Assembly: GCA_022655215.1 (NCBI GenBank)
Contig: JALCUE010000001.1
Span: 434,001-498,000 of the forward strand
Direction of reading: 5' to 3'
Source of the DNA: Atopobiaceae bacterium
Lineage (GTDB): Bacteria > Actinomycetota > Coriobacteriia > Coriobacteriales > Atopobiaceae
DNA: 64,000 nucleotides
The translations under genes and the position numbers were made by a program. Below are positions 20,386-29,883 of the stretch, piece by piece. The notes under the pieces are model-generated. The model saw nothing but the letters and a program-made list of their open reading frames with translations, did no database searches and was not told where the DNA came from. The number at the start of each line of letters is the position of its first letter. The first letter of the stretch is position 1.

Positions 20386-20703
20386 ATGGGTGAGAGGACC
20401 GCAAACGTCGTGCCGGGCGACATCGGGGAGACGATCGAGTCGCTTGCCTCGACCATCCACTCCCGGCGTGACGCCTCTGCCGAGACGAGCTACACCAAGA
20501 GGTTGCTCGACGGCAACGAGGACGAGCTCCTGAAGAAGCTCGCGGAGGAGTCGAGCGAGGTCATCATGGCCGCCAAGGACCGTGATCACGACCACATCCG
20601 CTACGAGGCCGCCGACCTCGTCTACCATCTGCTCGTGACGCTCGAGCGCTATGGCGTGGGCGTGGACGAGCTCGCCGGTGAGCTCGACGCGCGGATGAGG
20701 TAG
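20386..20703 (+). CDS. hisE: Phosphoribosyl-ATP pyrophosphatase
   Basis: HisE removes pyrophosphate from PR-ATP. The 105-residue all-helical protein has the MazG-like metal motif LAEESSEVIMAAKDRDHDHIR followed by YEAADLVYHLLVTLE. ATG 20386 lies after GGGAGGACTAGCC, so the ribosome site overlaps the hisI stop. It is the last gene of the operon; a 17-base hairpin follows 61 bases on. Confidence 0.96.
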   Translation: MGERTANVVPGDIGETIESLASTIHSRRDASAETSYTKRLLDGNEDELLKKLAEESSEVIMAAKDRDHDHIRYEAADLVYHLLVTLERYGVGVDELAGELDARMR

Positions 20704-20764
20704 CGCCCGAGACCGGTGGGCCGGCGGGGCTTGCATCGGCTGCTGGCATCGGCTTGCCATATGA

Positions 20765-20802
20765 GAAGGCGCCCGGTCGGGAATCCCCGGCCGGGCGCCT
20801 TC
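20765..20802. terminator. Bidirectional terminator, histidine operon and NlpC gene
   Basis: A 17-base stem (starting GAAGGCGCCCGG, with one wobble pair) closes a four-base loop. It lies between hisE and the convergent NlpC/P60 gene, so it can serve both strands. The flanking GAA/TTC ends leave only short T runs. Confidence 0.85.
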
Positions 20803-20825
20803 GCCCGTACGTATGCGAGTCCGTC

Positions 20826-21917
20826 CTACGAGGGTGAGCCCGCGGAGACGAAGCTGGAGACGGATCCGAAGGTCACGCCCTGGCTGGGGCTCATCGCCTC
20901 GATGGTGGCGCCGTTGCCGATGCAGATGCCCACGTGACCGCTCCTCCACACGATGTCTCCCGCCACGGCCTGCGAGGCAGGCTTGGTGCAGTAACCGGAC
21001 AGTGCAGATGAGCTATGAGGGACGCTGTATCCCGCCGCGGCATAGCAGTACTGGACGAGGCCGGAGCAGTCGAAGGAGCTGGGTCCTCCAGCGGCCCACA
21101 CATAGGCGCATCCCACCTTGGAGTAGGCGGTGGAGACGATGGTCGAGCGGGCGTCGCCCGAGAGGGGCGAGTTGCCCGAGTAGTCGGCGCTCGGGCCGCT
21201 GGTGGAGCTGCTCGAGGCTGCCGCGGCCTGCGCAGCCGCCGCGGCCTCCTCCTCGGCCTTCTTGCGTGCGGCCTCCTCGGCGGCGGCCTTCTCCTCGGCC
21301 ATCTTCTGCTGGACCTCCTGGCTGAGGCCGTCGACGTAGCTCTGCTGCTCGTTCGCCTGGGCGGTCAGCTCGTCCTGCTGTTGCTGCTGCTGGTCGAGGA
21401 GTTCCTGCTGCTGCTGCTTCTGATCCTCCAGGGAGGACTTCTGGGAGGCGAGATCCTCCTTTATGTCCTTCACCTTCTGGATGTTATCGGCGTCGGCCTC
21501 GTTGACCTTGTCCGAGTAGTAGATGTTGCTCACCAGCTCGTCGAAGCTGCTCGAGTCGAGGATTATCGAGAGGAACGAGACGCCGCCCGACTTGTAGTCG
21601 GACGAGACGCGCTTGGAGAGCGTGTCCTGGGCGGCGTCGAGCTCGGACTGCTTCGCATCGATGTCAGACTGGGTCTGATCGATCTGCTGGTTGGTGGAGT
21701 CGAGCTGGACCTGCGTGTCGTTCAGCTGCTCGGAGATCTGCTCGGCCTGGTCATAGAGGTCGTTCAGGTGGTTGTTCGCATCGTCGAGCTGAGCCTGGAG
21801 CTCGGCGGAGGTCTCCGCGAAGGCGGCTGCCGGCACCATGCATGTCGCCATCACCGCGACGACGAGAACCGTCAGGAACCTGGTCATGATGGATCGTGTC
21901 ATGCCCTTGTTGGTCAT
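20826..21917 (-). CDS. Secreted coiled-coil NlpC/P60 peptidoglycan hydrolase
   Basis: The 363-residue protein begins with a Sec signal ending in AAAFAE (about residue 35). Residues 36-225 are a long coiled coil very rich in Gln, Glu and Ala (QQQQQDELTAQANEQ), including YKSGGVSFLSIILDSSSFDELVSN as in RipC/PcsB-like proteins. An Ala/Ser linker leads to a C-terminal NlpC/P60 domain with the catalytic Cys in SSFDCSGLVQYCY and His in RSGHVGICIGNG. The third catalytic position, usually His, reads as Glu (ATIEAMSP). The family cleaves stem peptides at the septum or wall. The start is at ATG 21917 with GAGG seven bases before. Confidence 0.92.
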   Translation of the reverse strand: MTNKGMTRSIMTRFLTVLVVAVMATCMVPAAAFAETSAELQAQLDDANNHLNDLYDQAEQISEQLNDTQVQLDSTNQQIDQTQSDIDAKQSELDAAQDTLSKRVSSDYKSGGVSFLSIILDSSSFDELVSNIYYSDKVNEADADNIQKVKDIKEDLASQKSSLEDQKQQQQELLDQQQQQQDELTAQANEQQSYVDGLSQEVQQKMAEEKAAAEEAARKKAEEEAAAAAQAAAASSSSTSGPSADYSGNSPLSGDARSTIVSTAYSKVGCAYVWAAGGPSSFDCSGLVQYCYAAAGYSVPHSSSALSGYCTKPASQAVAGDIVWRSGHVGICIGNGATIEAMSPSQGVTFGSVSSFVSAGSPS

Positions 21918-21985
21918 ATGAGAACCTCATCGGTGTCGGGCCCATACGTGCATACGGGCCTCGGTCGTTTTCGATAGCTGAAGAC

Positions 21986-22015
21986 ATGTTAGCAGGGCAC
22001 GGCCCCACCCGCCAA
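21986..22015 (-). promoter_or_regulatory. Candidate promoter of the NlpC/P60 gene
   Basis: On the reverse strand TTGGCG and TAACAT are separated by 18 bases, about 70 bases before the start codon. Confidence 0.45.
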
Positions 22016-22090
22016 ATCCTCGGTGGTCGGCTTGTCGGCTTCTACACATTGCATGGTCGCGACGCTGGCCCTCGCGGGCCACGCCATGCG

Positions 22091-22927
22091 TCACCGCAGG
22101 GCGATCTCGTCCCAACTGCCGTCCGCGCGTGGGACGTCGACGTGGTCGAACCCTGCCGCGGCGGCATAGGCGTATGCGTCAGCGATGCCCCAGCCCACGT
22201 CCTGCGTCCTGTGGGCGTCCGAGCCCACGGTCATGCCCACGCCCGCGGCCGCGAACCTCTCGAGGAGGGGTGGCGCGGGATAGTAGCCTCGGACGCTCTT
22301 CCTGAGTCCGGCGGTGGAGACCTCGATGCGTCGGTTCGTGTCGCGAGCGCACTCGGCCATGCGGTCCCAGAGAGGGGATGGGTCCTTGCCGTAGGCGGCT
22401 CCCTCTCGCTCGAACCTCCTCATGAGGTCGGGATGGGCCATGGAGTCGAAGGGCAGGTCGCTCGCACAGGCGGCGCACCATGCGTCCACGTAGCCCTCCC
22501 ACACCGCGTCGGCCCCGAGCTCGTCCCATATGTGCCGGTCGTCCGGGTCGTCGATCCAGGCGCCGTGGACCCAGTGGACGGAGCCCAGCAGGAACGTCGC
22601 GCCTTCGGACCAGCGTCTGACGTTGTCCTCGCAGCCCTCGTACCAGTCGCACTCGAAGCCCTGCACGACCTCGACGGCAGGATGGGCGGCCGCCGCCGCG
22701 GAGACCTCATCGATCAGGTCGCCCAACTCGGCCTCGGGCACGCTCGCCTCGCATGCGGGATCCATGTCATGGGGGAGCGTCAGATGGTCGGTCACGGCGA
22801 TGAGGCGGGCGCCTTCGCGCTCGGCGGCCGCGACCATGTGCTCGGCCGTGTCGGCCCCGTCTGAGTGCGACGTGTGCGTGTGGCAGTCCACCACCGTGTC
22901 CCGTCCGAACCCTCGTCCTATCGCCAT
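22091..22927 (-). CDS. hisK: Histidinol-phosphatase, PHP family
   Basis: The product removes phosphate from histidinol phosphate, the one step missing from the operon at 13011-20703. I place the start at ATG 22927 behind GGGAGGG (278 residues); upstream in-frame sequence is not protein-like. PHP metal motifs are clear: VDCHTHTSHSDGADTAEHMV at the start, VTDHLTLPHDMD, a mid-protein GSVHWVHG, and GSDAHRTQDVGWGI near the C-terminus. The ECDWYEG and MAHPDLMRRFE segments fit HisJ/HisK-type enzymes. Its place beside the histidine genes supports the specific call over other PHP phosphatases. Confidence 0.9.
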   Translation of the reverse strand: MAIGRGFGRDTVVDCHTHTSHSDGADTAEHMVAAAEREGARLIAVTDHLTLPHDMDPACEASVPEAELGDLIDEVSAAAAAHPAVEVVQGFECDWYEGCEDNVRRWSEGATFLLGSVHWVHGAWIDDPDDRHIWDELGADAVWEGYVDAWCAACASDLPFDSMAHPDLMRRFEREGAAYGKDPSPLWDRMAECARDTNRRIEVSTAGLRKSVRGYYPAPPLLERFAAAGVGMTVGSDAHRTQDVGWGIADAYAYAAAAGFDHVDVPRADGSWDEIALR

Positions 22928-23233
22928 GCGACCCTCCCGCCGTCGTGTGTGGCCACCATGATAGTCGACGTGTGACCGCCTCCTCATGTGCCGCTGATGG
23001 ACGCTGATATGCAAAAGGACATATCTAATGATTGGAATAGGGAATGTCTATCTAACCTGCATGTTTATCATCTATCAAGACCATGCGGAGCCCTTTGCAT
23101 ACCGCTCGCCGAGAATGACGTCGGCACGATGGCATACCAGTTTCGGCGGGCAATAGGATGAGGTCGTTCGGGAGTTGAAGGGTGGCTGATGCGGCCGCTT
23201 CGGCCACGAAATGCGATGACAGGAGAAAAGAAC
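22928..23233. promoter_or_regulatory. AT-rich divergent promoter region
   Basis: The gap between hisK and the sialic-acid-type binding protein contains an AT-rich patch at about 23005-23095, unlike its GC-rich surroundings. It is the natural place for the promoter of the rightward operon. I cannot fix minus-35 and minus-10 boxes with confidence. Confidence 0.45.
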
Positions 23234-24826
23234 ATGCAGAACAACAAGGGCATGACCCGCCGCGCGTTCCTCGGACTCGCTGGTTCGACGGCGGTCCTCG
23301 CCGGCCTCGGCCTCTCCGGCTGCGGCGGCTCGTCCGCGAGCTCGACCACCTCGTCCACCACGACCTCGTCAGAGGCGAAGGGTGGCGGCACGCTCACCGC
23401 GGCCGTCGCCTACGAGACCAAGAACTACCATCCCTCCACGACCTCCTCGGCGCTCGCCCTGGGTGCCAACTGGCACGTGGTCGAGGGCCTCTATGAGTTC
23501 GACATGCACACCATGGAGACCTATGACGCGCTCGCCTCCGGCGATCCCACGAAGGTCTCTGACACCGAGTACACCATCGCGATGCGTTCCGGCGCCAAGT
23601 TCTCCGACGGCACCGACGTCACCGCCGACGACGTGGTGAGCTCGTTCAAGCGCTCCACCGCCGAGGGCAGCCTCTACACCTCCATGCTGGCCTTCATCTC
23701 TGACATGACGGCGAAGGACTCCTCCACGGTCGACCTGCAGCTCGCCTATGCCATGGACCCCACGCTCATCAAGAAGCGCCTCTGCATCGTGAAGGTCGTC
23801 CCCACGTCCGCGACCGACGACGCCCTCACGTCCAAGCCCGTCGGCTCCGGTCCCTGGATGTATGACTCCATCGACGAGAAGACCATCGTCTTCAAGCCCA
23901 ACACCAACTACAACGGCTCCGTCTCCGTCAAGGACAACGAGATGGACTGGTCCATCATCAAGGACGACACGGCCCGCACCACCGCCATGAACGAGGGCAC
24001 CGTCATGGTCATGGAGTCCGTCCCCGCCGACGTGGCCGACCAGATCAAGAGCGCCGGTGCCGAGGTCGACGAGGTCCAGGGCTTCAACCTGCCCTTCCTC
24101 ATGTTCAACACGAAGAAGGCCCCGTTCGACAACTACCAGGTCCGTCAGGCGTTCTTCTATGCCATCGACATGGACAAGCTCATCTCCAACGCCATGAGCG
24201 GCAAGGCCACCGCGGCCAGCTGCTTCCTGCCCGAGACCCACACCAACTACCACAAGGCCGCCACGGTCTTCACCTACGACACCGCCAAGGCCAAGCAGCT
24301 CATCGACGACGCCGGCGCCTCCGGCACCCAGGTCGAGCTCATCACGACCGACCACACCTGGATCACCGCGCTCGCGCCGCAGATCAAGAACGACCTCGAG
24401 GCCATCGGTCTCTCGGTCACGATCAACTCCATGGCCTCCAGCTCGCTGTACTCCAACTACACGGACGTGGACGCCCCCGACTTCGACGTCGCCCTCGCCC
24501 CCGGTGACCCGAGCGTCTTCGGCGACGACCCCGACCTGCTCATGAACTGGTGGTACGGCGACAACACCTGGACCAAGAAGCGCACGCAGTGGAAGGACTC
24601 CGACAAGTACACGGAGCTCCACGGCTACATGCAGAAGGCCGTCGAGTCCACCGGCACCGAGCAGCAGGACAACTGGAACCAGTGCTTCGACCTCCTGGCC
24701 GAGCAGGTGCCCCTGTACCCGCTGTTCCACCGCATCGTCGCCACCGGATACTATGCCGACAAGATCTCGAACTTCGCCGGCATCGGCACCACCGGCGTCG
24801 ACCTGGTCGGCTGCGTCTCCAAGTAA
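23234..24826 (+). CDS. Dipeptide-family solute-binding lipoprotein, probably for sialic acid
   Basis: The start is ATG 23234 with AGGAG eight bases before, giving 530 residues. A twin-arginine motif (TRRAFLGLAG) and lipobox (LSGC, Cys24) precede a Ser/Thr linker. The mature region is an SBP family 5 protein: SGAKFSDGTDVTADDVVSSFKR, KPVGSGPWMYDSIDEKTIVFKPN, VRQAFFYAIDMDKLI. It is followed by matching permease and ATPase genes and then nanA, nanK and nanE. In Haemophilus ducreyi (SatABCD) and Corynebacterium glutamicum (SiaEFGI), dipeptide-family transporters beside nan genes import N-acetylneuraminate. Sialic acid is therefore the inferred substrate; peptides cannot be excluded from the protein alone. 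Confidence 0.85.
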   Translation: MQNNKGMTRRAFLGLAGSTAVLAGLGLSGCGGSSASSTTSSTTTSSEAKGGGTLTAAVAYETKNYHPSTTSSALALGANWHVVEGLYEFDMHTMETYDALASGDPTKVSDTEYTIAMRSGAKFSDGTDVTADDVVSSFKRSTAEGSLYTSMLAFISDMTAKDSSTVDLQLAYAMDPTLIKKRLCIVKVVPTSATDDALTSKPVGSGPWMYDSIDEKTIVFKPNTNYNGSVSVKDNEMDWSIIKDDTARTTAMNEGTVMVMESVPADVADQIKSAGAEVDEVQGFNLPFLMFNTKKAPFDNYQVRQAFFYAIDMDKLISNAMSGKATAASCFLPETHTNYHKAATVFTYDTAKAKQLIDDAGASGTQVELITTDHTWITALAPQIKNDLEAIGLSVTINSMASSSLYSNYTDVDAPDFDVALAPGDPSVFGDDPDLLMNWWYGDNTWTKKRTQWKDSDKYTELHGYMQKAVESTGTEQQDNWNQCFDLLAEQVPLYPLFHRIVATGYYADKISNFAGIGTTGVDLVGCVSK

Positions 24827-24845
24827 CACCGGATTCCGGCTACGC

Positions 24846-24873
24846 TCGGTCCCCCGCGGCCGCGGGGGACCGA
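24846..24873 (+). terminator. Perfect 28-base palindrome after the binding-protein gene
   Basis: TCGGTCCCCCGCGG followed immediately by its exact complement can form a very stable hairpin 20 bases after the stop codon at 24826. There is no T tract, so it may act as an mRNA-stabilising or partial termination element. Confidence 0.65.
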
Positions 24874-24885
24874 TGGCGGGTCACA

Positions 24886-24933
24886 TGGGCCTCGGTTCGT
24901 CGAAGACACACGTCGGCGAGGGACCGAGGCCCA
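24886..24933 (+). terminator. Second hairpin between binding protein and permease
   Basis: TGGGCCTCGGT pairs perfectly with ACCGAGGCCCA over 11 bases across a 26-base loop. Together with the previous palindrome it separates binding protein from permease expression. Confidence 0.55.
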
Positions 24934-24973
24934 CGTACGAAGAGACACACCTCGAGTGAAAGGAGAGACCGTC

Positions 24974-25930
24974 GTGAACAACCTCCTCCGGCTCATCGGA
25001 CGAAGGCTCATCGCCCTTCCCATCATGGTCCTGGGCGTCACGTTCCTAGTCTTCTTCCTCATGTCATTCTCGAAGATCGACCCGGCGTACTCGGCGCTGG
25101 GAGAGGGCGCCAGCCCCACGGCCATCGAGCAGTATCGTGACCAGCATGGTCTCAACGACCCCTGGATCGAGCAGTACGGCCGGTTCCTCGGCAACATGTT
25201 CCAGGGCAACCTCGGCACCTACGGCGCCAACGAGAGCTCCGTCGCCGACAAGGTGGCGGGAGCCTTCCCCGTGACCATGCAGCTCACCTTCATGGGACTG
25301 CTCATAGCCGTGGTGTTCGCGTTCATCCTCGGCACGGTCGCCGCCCTCTATCGGGACCGATGGCCCGACCAGGTCATCCGCGTGGTCTCCATCGCGTGCA
25401 TAGCCACACCGTCGTTCTGGTTGGCGGTGCTGCTCATATTGCTCTTCTCGTCCACGCTGCACCTCCTCCCGGCGGCAGGGGCGCTGCCTGACTTCGGAAC
25501 GGATCCCGTCGGCTGGCTCAAGCGCATGCTCATGCCCTCCTTCGCGCTCGGCGTGCCCGTCGCGGGCCAGCTCACGCGTGTCATCCGCACGTCGATGGTG
25601 GAGGAGCTCGACAAGGACTACGTCCGCACCGCCATCGGCGCCGGCGTCCCCAAGAGCATCGTGGTCTCGAGGAACGTCCTCAGGAACGCCCTCATCACGC
25701 CCATCACCGTCCTCGGTCTCCGCATCGGCTACCTCATGGGAGGCGCCGTGGTCATCGAGGTCATCTTCAACCTGCCCGGCATGGGCATGACGATCCTCGA
25801 GGGCGTCCAGGAGAACTTCCCGACGCTCGTCCAAGGCGTGACGCTCGTCGTCGCGCTCGCGTTCATCGTCATCAACATCGTGGTGGACATGCTCTACATC
25901 CTGGTCAACCCACGAATAAGGACGGTGTAG
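24974..25930 (+). CDS. Dipeptide-family ABC permease (DppB-like), probable sialic acid transporter
   Basis: I choose GTG 24974, seven bases after AAAGGAGAG, rather than the GTG at 24956. The 318-residue protein has about six membrane helices. DppB hallmarks are LLRLIGRRLIALPIMVLGVTFLVF, the extracellular loop ending in GRFLGNMFQGNLGTYG, the coupling segment DYVRTAIGAGVPKSIVVSRNVLRNALI, and FNLPGMGMTILEGVQENFPTLVQG. It pairs with the permease half of the next gene. Three bases separate the two. Confidence 0.93.
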   Translation: MNNLLRLIGRRLIALPIMVLGVTFLVFFLMSFSKIDPAYSALGEGASPTAIEQYRDQHGLNDPWIEQYGRFLGNMFQGNLGTYGANESSVADKVAGAFPVTMQLTFMGLLIAVVFAFILGTVAALYRDRWPDQVIRVVSIACIATPSFWLAVLLILLFSSTLHLLPAAGALPDFGTDPVGWLKRMLMPSFALGVPVAGQLTRVIRTSMVEELDKDYVRTAIGAGVPKSIVVSRNVLRNALITPITVLGLRIGYLMGGAVVIEVIFNLPGMGMTILEGVQENFPTLVQGVTLVVALAFIVINIVVDMLYILVNPRIRTV

Positions 25931-25933
25931 ACC

Positions 25934-27949
25934 ATGGCTTGGAGAAAGAACCTGGGCGACAGGATGGAGGCGGGCGCCGGCAAGGTGCGCCTCCGCCGCT
26001 GGCGCGCCATGAGCATCGGCAGCCGCATCTCCTGCATCGTGCTCATCGCCATCGTGCTCATCGCCGTGTTCGCGAACTACATCGCGCCGCATGACCCGCT
26101 CGCCATCTTCACGGCTCGCCAGGCCCCCTCGGCCGACTTCCTGTTCGGCACCGACGACAAGGGCCGCGACGTCCTGTCGCGCATGATGTACGGCGCGCGC
26201 TACTCGCTCATCATCGGCCTCGGCGCCACTGCCATGGCCTTCGTGTTCGGCACGATCTTCGGCTGCATCGCCGCCGTGGCGAGGAAGGGCGTGTCCGAGG
26301 TCATCATGCGAATCATGGACATCATCATGAGCTTCCCGGGCATCGCCCTGGCCGCCGTGTTCGTGTCCGTCTTCGGCAACTCGCTGCCTTCGATCACGTT
26401 CGCCATCGGCTTCCTCTACATCCCCCAGATCGCCCGTGTGGTGAGGGCCAACGTCGTCTCCGAGTACGGCAACGACTACGTCCGCGCGGTCATCGTCTCC
26501 GGCGCGCGCGCCCCGTGGATCCTCGCCAAGCACGTCATGAGGAACTGCATCGCCCCCATCATGGTCTACGTCATCGTCCTCGTGGCCGACGCGATCGTGT
26601 TCGAGGCGTCGTTGTCGTTCATCTCGGCAGGCATCCAGGAGCCCACGCCCACGTGGGGCAACATCCTTTCCGACGCCCGCGCCGGCGTGCTCGCCGGCCG
26701 CTGGTGGCAGGCGATGTTCCCGGGCCTCGCCATCATGGTCACGGTGCTGTGCCTGAACATCCTGTCCGAGGGCGTGACCGACGCCATGGTCGCGGCTCCG
26801 TCCGCCCCCGTGGAGGACGACGGCAAGAACGCCGCCCGCGAGGCCGACCGTCTCGTGGCCGACCCCGTCGCCGCCTACAAGGCGCAGGCGGCATCGCTCA
26901 ACGCCTCTCTCGGTCAGCTCGAGGCCGTGGAGGAGAAGCGTACCGACAGACATGTGGCCGACGACTCCGTGAAGCCGCTCCTCGAGGTCAAGGACCTCTG
27001 CATCAAGTTCCCGCGTCATGGTGACGTGAACGTGGTCGACCACGTGAGCTTCGACGTCCGTCCCGGCCAGACCATGGGCCTGGTGGGGGAGTCGGGCTGC
27101 GGCAAGTCGATCACCTCGCTCACGATCATGGGCCTCATCGACCGCAGGGCGCAGATCACCGGCGAGATCCTCTACGAGGGCAGGAACCTCCTCGACATGA
27201 CCGACAAGCAGAGGAACGACCTGCGTGGTCACGAGATGGCCATGGTCTACCAGGACGCCCTCTCCTCGCTCAACCCCTCCATGCTCATCAAGAACCAGAT
27301 GAAGCAGCTCACCGACCGCGGCGGCACGCGCTCCGCGGAGGAACTGCTCACCCTGGTGGGCCTCGATCCCAAGCGCACGCTCGAGAGCTACCCACACGAG
27401 CTGTCCGGCGGCCAGCGCCAGCGCGTCCTCATCGCCATGGCGCTCACGCGTGACCCCAAGCTGGTCATCTGCGACGAGCCCACCACGGCGCTTGACGTGA
27501 CCGTTCAGAAGCAGGTCATCAAGCTCCTGAACGACCTCCAGGCCAAGCTCGGGTTCGCCATGCTCTTCGTGAGCCATGACCTCGCGCTCGTCGCCGAGGT
27601 GGCCCATACCATCACGGTCATGTACGCCGGCCAGGTGGTTGAGCAGGCACCCACCAAGGAGCTGCTCTGCGACCCCATCCACGAGTACACGAGGGGTCTG
27701 CTCGGCTCGGTCATCTCCATCGAGGGCGGCATGGGCCGTCTCCATCAGGTGCCGGGCACCGTGCCCAGTCCCAAGGACTTCAACGACGGCGACCGCTTCG
27801 CCCCACGCTCGAGCCATCCCACGGTGGGCCTCGACATCAGGCCCGTCCTGAAGGAGGTCCCGGGCACCAGCCACTACTACGCCGAGCTTCCTGACGCCGA
27901 CCTCGTCGCGGCCGGCCTCACGCCCCACACCGAGGGAGGTGCACGATGA
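25934..27949 (+). CDS. Fused ABC permease-ATPase (DppC-DppD type), probable sialic acid transporter
   Basis: One 671-residue chain joins two transporter parts. Residues 1-290 are a DppC permease ([22 protein letters not shown], coupling region [37 protein letters not shown]). Residues 290-346 are a charged Ala-rich linker. Residues 347-671 are a DppD ATPase with Walker A GESGCGKS at 385, signature [15 protein letters not shown], Walker [13 protein letters not shown] and the C-terminal oligopeptide-transporter tail ([13 protein letters not shown]). C. glutamicum SiaG has the same permease-ATPase fusion, which supports the sialic acid assignment. It overlaps the next ATPase by four bases. No frameshift artefact is needed: the reading frame is continuous through the linker. 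Confidence 0.94.
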   Translation: MAWRKNLGDRMEAGAGKVRLRRWRAMSIGSRISCIVLIAIVLIAVFANYIAPHDPLAIFTARQAPSADFLFGTDDKGRDVLSRMMYGARYSLIIGLGATAMAFVFGTIFGCIAAVARKGVSEVIMRIMDIIMSFPGIALAAVFVSVFGNSLPSITFAIGFLYIPQIARVVRANVVSEYGNDYVRAVIVSGARAPWILAKHVMRNCIAPIMVYVIVLVADAIVFEASLSFISAGIQEPTPTWGNILSDARAGVLAGRWWQAMFPGLAIMVTVLCLNILSEGVTDAMVAAPSAPVEDDGKNAAREADRLVADPVAAYKAQAASLNASLGQLEAVEEKRTDRHVADDSVKPLLEVKDLCIKFPRHGDVNVVDHVSFDVRPGQTMGLVGESGCGKSITSLTIMGLIDRRAQITGEILYEGRNLLDMTDKQRNDLRGHEMAMVYQDALSSLNPSMLIKNQMKQLTDRGGTRSAEELLTLVGLDPKRTLESYPHELSGGQRQRVLIAMALTRDPKLVICDEPTTALDVTVQKQVIKLLNDLQAKLGFAMLFVSHDLALVAEVAHTITVMYAGQVVEQAPTKELLCDPIHEYTRGLLGSVISIEGGMGRLHQVPGTVPSPKDFNDGDRFAPRSSHPTVGLDIRPVLKEVPGTSHYYAELPDADLVAAGLTPHTEGGAR

Positions 27950-28812
27950 GCGGGACCACCACCGAGAAGAACCAGCCCGTGCTGCTCAACGACGGCACCG
28001 TGGACGGGGTGACGCCGATCATCTTCCTGGACGACGTCCACGTCACGTTCCGCACGCGCACGGGGTCCCTGCTCCATCCCAACCTGGTGAAGGCCGTGCA
28101 GGGCGTGACCCTGCGCCTCATGCCGGGCAAGACCCTGGGCATCGTGGGCGAGTCGGGCTGCGGAAAGTCCACGACGGCCAACGTCATGTGCGGTCTCCAG
28201 TCGCCCACCGAGGGCAAGGTCTTCTTCAAGGGGACCGACGTCACGAGGCGTACCGCGGACGAGCGCATGAAGATCGGTCGCGTGATCTCCGTCGTGTTCC
28301 AGGACCCCGCGACCGCCCTCAACGCTCGCATGTCCGTCCACGACCAGCTGCTCGACCCACTGCTCGTGCACAAGATCGACACGCCCGTCGAGCGCGAGCG
28401 CAGGGTGCGTGACCTCATCTCGATGGTGGGGCTGCCGGAGAGCTCCCTCGAGGCGCTTCCCGGCCAGCTCTCCGGAGGCCAGCGCCAGCGCGTCGCCATC
28501 GCCCGCGCGCTCGCCGTCGGGCCCGACGCCATCATCGCCGACGAGCCCACGAGTGCCCTCGACGTGTCCGTGCGCGCCCAGATCCTGAACCTGCTCACCG
28601 ACCTCAAGCGCGACCTCGGGCTCGCCATGGTGTTCATCAGCCACGACATCCAGACCGTGCGCTACATCTCGGATGACATCGTCGTCATGAACGGTGGCAG
28701 CATCGTCGAGCAGGGACCGTCCAAGCAGGTGTTCGAGCACCCGCAGGAGGACTACACGAAGCTGCTCCTCGGTGCGGCGCCATCGCTGCTGCATCCCAAA
28801 CTCGGGCAGTAG
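27946..28812 (+). CDS. Dipeptide-family ABC ATPase (DppF-like), probable sialic acid transporter
   Basis: The 288-residue ATPase has Walker [10 protein letters not shown], the Q-loop VVFQDPATALNARMSV, signature [15 protein letters not shown] and Walker B IIADEPTSALDV, then the switch His in FISHDIQTVRYI. It is the second ATPase of the transporter and should pair with the ATPase half of the upstream fusion. It is shorter than typical DppF and lacks the usual cysteine-rich C-terminal oligopeptide tail seen in the OppF at 55348. A stable hairpin and then nanA follow. Confidence 0.92.
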   Translation: MSGTTTEKNQPVLLNDGTVDGVTPIIFLDDVHVTFRTRTGSLLHPNLVKAVQGVTLRLMPGKTLGIVGESGCGKSTTANVMCGLQSPTEGKVFFKGTDVTRRTADERMKIGRVISVVFQDPATALNARMSVHDQLLDPLLVHKIDTPVERERRVRDLISMVGLPESSLEALPGQLSGGQRQRVAIARALAVGPDAIIADEPTSALDVSVRAQILNLLTDLKRDLGLAMVFISHDIQTVRYISDDIVVMNGGSIVEQGPSKQVFEHPQEDYTKLLLGAAPSLLHPKLGQ

Positions 28813-28824
28813 GAACGGCTAGGA

Positions 28825-28852
28825 TGCCATGGGGACCTCGGTCCCCATGGCA
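28825..28852 (+). terminator. Hairpin between transporter and nanA
   Basis: A perfect 12-base stem, TGCCATGGGGAC against GTCCCCATGGCA, closes a CTCG tetraloop 12 bases after the ATPase stop. Without a T tract it may only attenuate or protect the message. Confidence 0.6.
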
Positions 28853-28915
28853 CGCATGGCCGACGGGACAGCCGCCGGCCGCCATCGACACATCTCCCGG
28901 AAGGAGAGCTCTTCC

Positions 28916-29842
28916 ATGGCATCAGACTTCAGCATCAGAGGCGTCGTCCCTCCCGTGGTCGTACCCCTCAGGTCAGACCGCTCCCTCGACGTCGACGCGT
29001 TCGAGAGGCACATCAACCGTCTCGTGGACGCCGGCGTGGCGGGCCTGTTCTTCCTCGGTTCCTCGGGTGAGGTCGCCTTCTCGACCGACGAGCACCGCGA
29101 GCAGGTCATCCGCGAGGCGGTCCGCATCGTCGACCATCGCGTGCCCGTCCTCGCGGGCTGCATCGACATGGAGACGCAGCGCGTCATGTACCACGCGGAC
29201 AAGGTCATGGAGCTGGGCGCCGACGCCATCGTGGTGACCGCCCCGTTCTACGCGATACCCGGGCCGCACGACGTCGAGAACCACTTCCGCGACATCCACG
29301 CGCACATCGGCGCGCCCATGTTCGCCTATGACATCCCCGTCTGCGTCCACTACAAGCTGAGCCCGGAGATGCTCGTGCGCCTGGGTGTGGACGGCGTCCT
29401 CGCGGGAGTCAAGGACTCCTCGGGCGACGACATCTCCTTCCGCTACCTCTGCATCTACAACACGGACGCGGGCCATCCCCTGTCCGTGCTCACCGGTCAC
29501 GAGATCGTGGTCGACGGCGCCTATCTCTCGGGAGCGGACGGCTCCGTGCCGGGCCTGGCCAACATCGACCCCGATGGCTACGTCCGCCAGTGGAATGCCT
29601 ACCAGGCCGGTGACTGGGAGACCGTCAGGTCCGAGCAGGATCGTCTCGCCCGTCTCATGCGCATCACCTCCGTCACCAAGGGGGTCGGTGGGTTCGGAGC
29701 CGGCGTGGGCGCGTTCAAGACCGCCCTGCACGAGATGGGCCTGTTCCCCACGAACCAGATGCCCATGCCCGTGGAGGCGCTCGACGGTGACAACGTCGCC
29801 GCCATCCGTGGCGTCCTTCGCCAGATCGGGCTCGTCAAGTAG
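28916..29842 (+). CDS. nanA: N-acetylneuraminate lyase (DapA/NanA family aldolase)
   Basis: NanA splits sialic acid into N-acetylmannosamine and pyruvate by a Schiff-base mechanism. The 308-residue TIM barrel shows the pyruvate-binding GSSGE at 48-52, the catalytic Tyr138 in AYDIPV and the Schiff-base Lys166 in GVKDSS. AAGGAGAG gives a clear start. The family also contains dihydrodipicolinate synthase and other aldolases; the GSSGE form and the nanK and nanE neighbours favour the lyase. Pyruvate would feed central metabolism directly. Confidence 0.85.
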   Translation: MASDFSIRGVVPPVVVPLRSDRSLDVDAFERHINRLVDAGVAGLFFLGSSGEVAFSTDEHREQVIREAVRIVDHRVPVLAGCIDMETQRVMYHADKVMELGADAIVVTAPFYAIPGPHDVENHFRDIHAHIGAPMFAYDIPVCVHYKLSPEMLVRLGVDGVLAGVKDSSGDDISFRYLCIYNTDAGHPLSVLTGHEIVVDGAYLSGADGSVPGLANIDPDGYVRQWNAYQAGDWETVRSEQDRLARLMRITSVTKGVGGFGAGVGAFKTALHEMGLFPTNQMPMPVEALDGDNVAAIRGVLRQIGLVK

Positions 29843-29883
29843 ACCTCGCGGACGTGGGCGAGGAAGGGGAGGGAAGGTACGTG

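Noticed and set aside
25934-27949. Permease-ATPase fusion as a frameshift or assembly error
   Set aside because: The linker is in frame, about 55 residues long and protein-like, and the same fusion is known in related dipeptide-family importers.
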